Source of the DNA: Aptenodytes patagonicus
Taxonomy: Eukaryota; Chordata; Aves; Sphenisciformes; Spheniscidae
Reading direction: 5' to 3'
Assembly (NCBI RefSeq): GCF_965638725.1
Contig: NC_134951.1
Span: 104,679,811 to 104,743,810 of the forward strand
DNA: 64,000 bases
Part shown: positions 63,879-64,000 of the stretch, in pieces
Layout of the letters: every line of letters begins with the position of its first letter
How positions within the stretch are numbered: position 1 is the first letter of the stretch
The notes under the pieces: generated by a model
What the model was told of the DNA's origin: nothing
Seen by the model: only the letters and a program-made list of their open reading frames with translations
Databases searched by the model: none
Made by a program: the position numbers and the translations under genes

Positions 63879-64000
63879 TTTAAATAGTATTCTCTCATAC
63901 AGTGTGCCATTTCACTCTTACGCATTTTTGGCCTTTTCCAGCCTGGCACTGGACTAACAGGCTTCTAGGGCTTGTGGGCAGGATGCTGAAAAGGCTAAAA

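Larger units (their letters stand above)
50487..64000 (+). other. Probable long 5' intron of the rightward gene, second part
   Basis: Similar DNA continues to the right edge. Apart from the listed 70-bp duplication, palindromes and simple repeats, I see nothing. The 148-codon frame at 57891-58337 has no domain signature and is probably chance. Confidence 0.45.

Noticed and set aside
1-64000. CRISPR arrays, operons, phage or other prokaryotic defence systems
   Set aside because: The window is vertebrate nuclear DNA with spliced genes. No repeat-spacer array or clustered prokaryotic-type genes exist.

Overview
The window is vertebrate nuclear DNA, almost certainly from a bird. Three things point there: coding sequence split into short exons with GT-AG introns of 1-4 kb; CR1 retrotransposon copies ending in the octamer-like TCATAGAATCA tail typical of birds; and CpG islands in otherwise AT-rich DNA. 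There is no prokaryotic gene organisation, and nearly all the longer open frames are chance frames or shadows.

Region 1 (1-18,600, minus strand) is the 5' part of UBR2, an N-recognin E3 ubiquitin ligase. I could place eight coding exons with matching splice phases: 18288-18365, 13724-13983, 10818-10896, 7923-8036, 4899-5026, 3725-3863, 1947-2009 and 584-704. Together they give 982 nt, or residues 1-327 plus one base. They include the complete zinc-binding UBR box and the start of the ClpS-like N-domain, the two modules that recognise N-degrons. The rest of the protein lies beyond the left edge. The introns carry a fairly recent but dead CR1 copy (9047-10303), a much older CR1 relic (about 6996-7436) and a short CR1 tail (about 12425-12490). 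The promoter is a CpG island (about 17,780-18,880) with an exact SBS2-type ZNF143/THAP11 element, an ETS site and a CRE-like half site.

Region 2 (about 18,900-34,400) has no recognisable gene. It holds an ancient MIR-like SINE relic (about 29,290-29,440), some hairpins and GC-richer patches.

Region 3 (about 34,450-36,500) is a large, very GC-rich CpG island with several splice-donor-like sites on the plus strand and no convincing coding frame. It looks like the promoter and non-coding first exon(s) of a gene running rightward. In human the neighbour upstream of UBR2, divergently transcribed, is TRERF1. That is the best guess here, but it rests on synteny, not on coding sequence.

Region 4 (36,500-64,000) is AT-rich and shows no coding exon I can recognise, consistent with a long first intron. 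It contains a near-perfect 70-bp tandem duplication (53936-54075), a compound GA/CA microsatellite, two perfect 20-bp palindromes and many homopolymer runs. I found no undescribed multi-gene system. The most useful observations are the UBR2 exon map, its promoter element, the orphan CpG island, the layered repeats and the recent tandem duplication.
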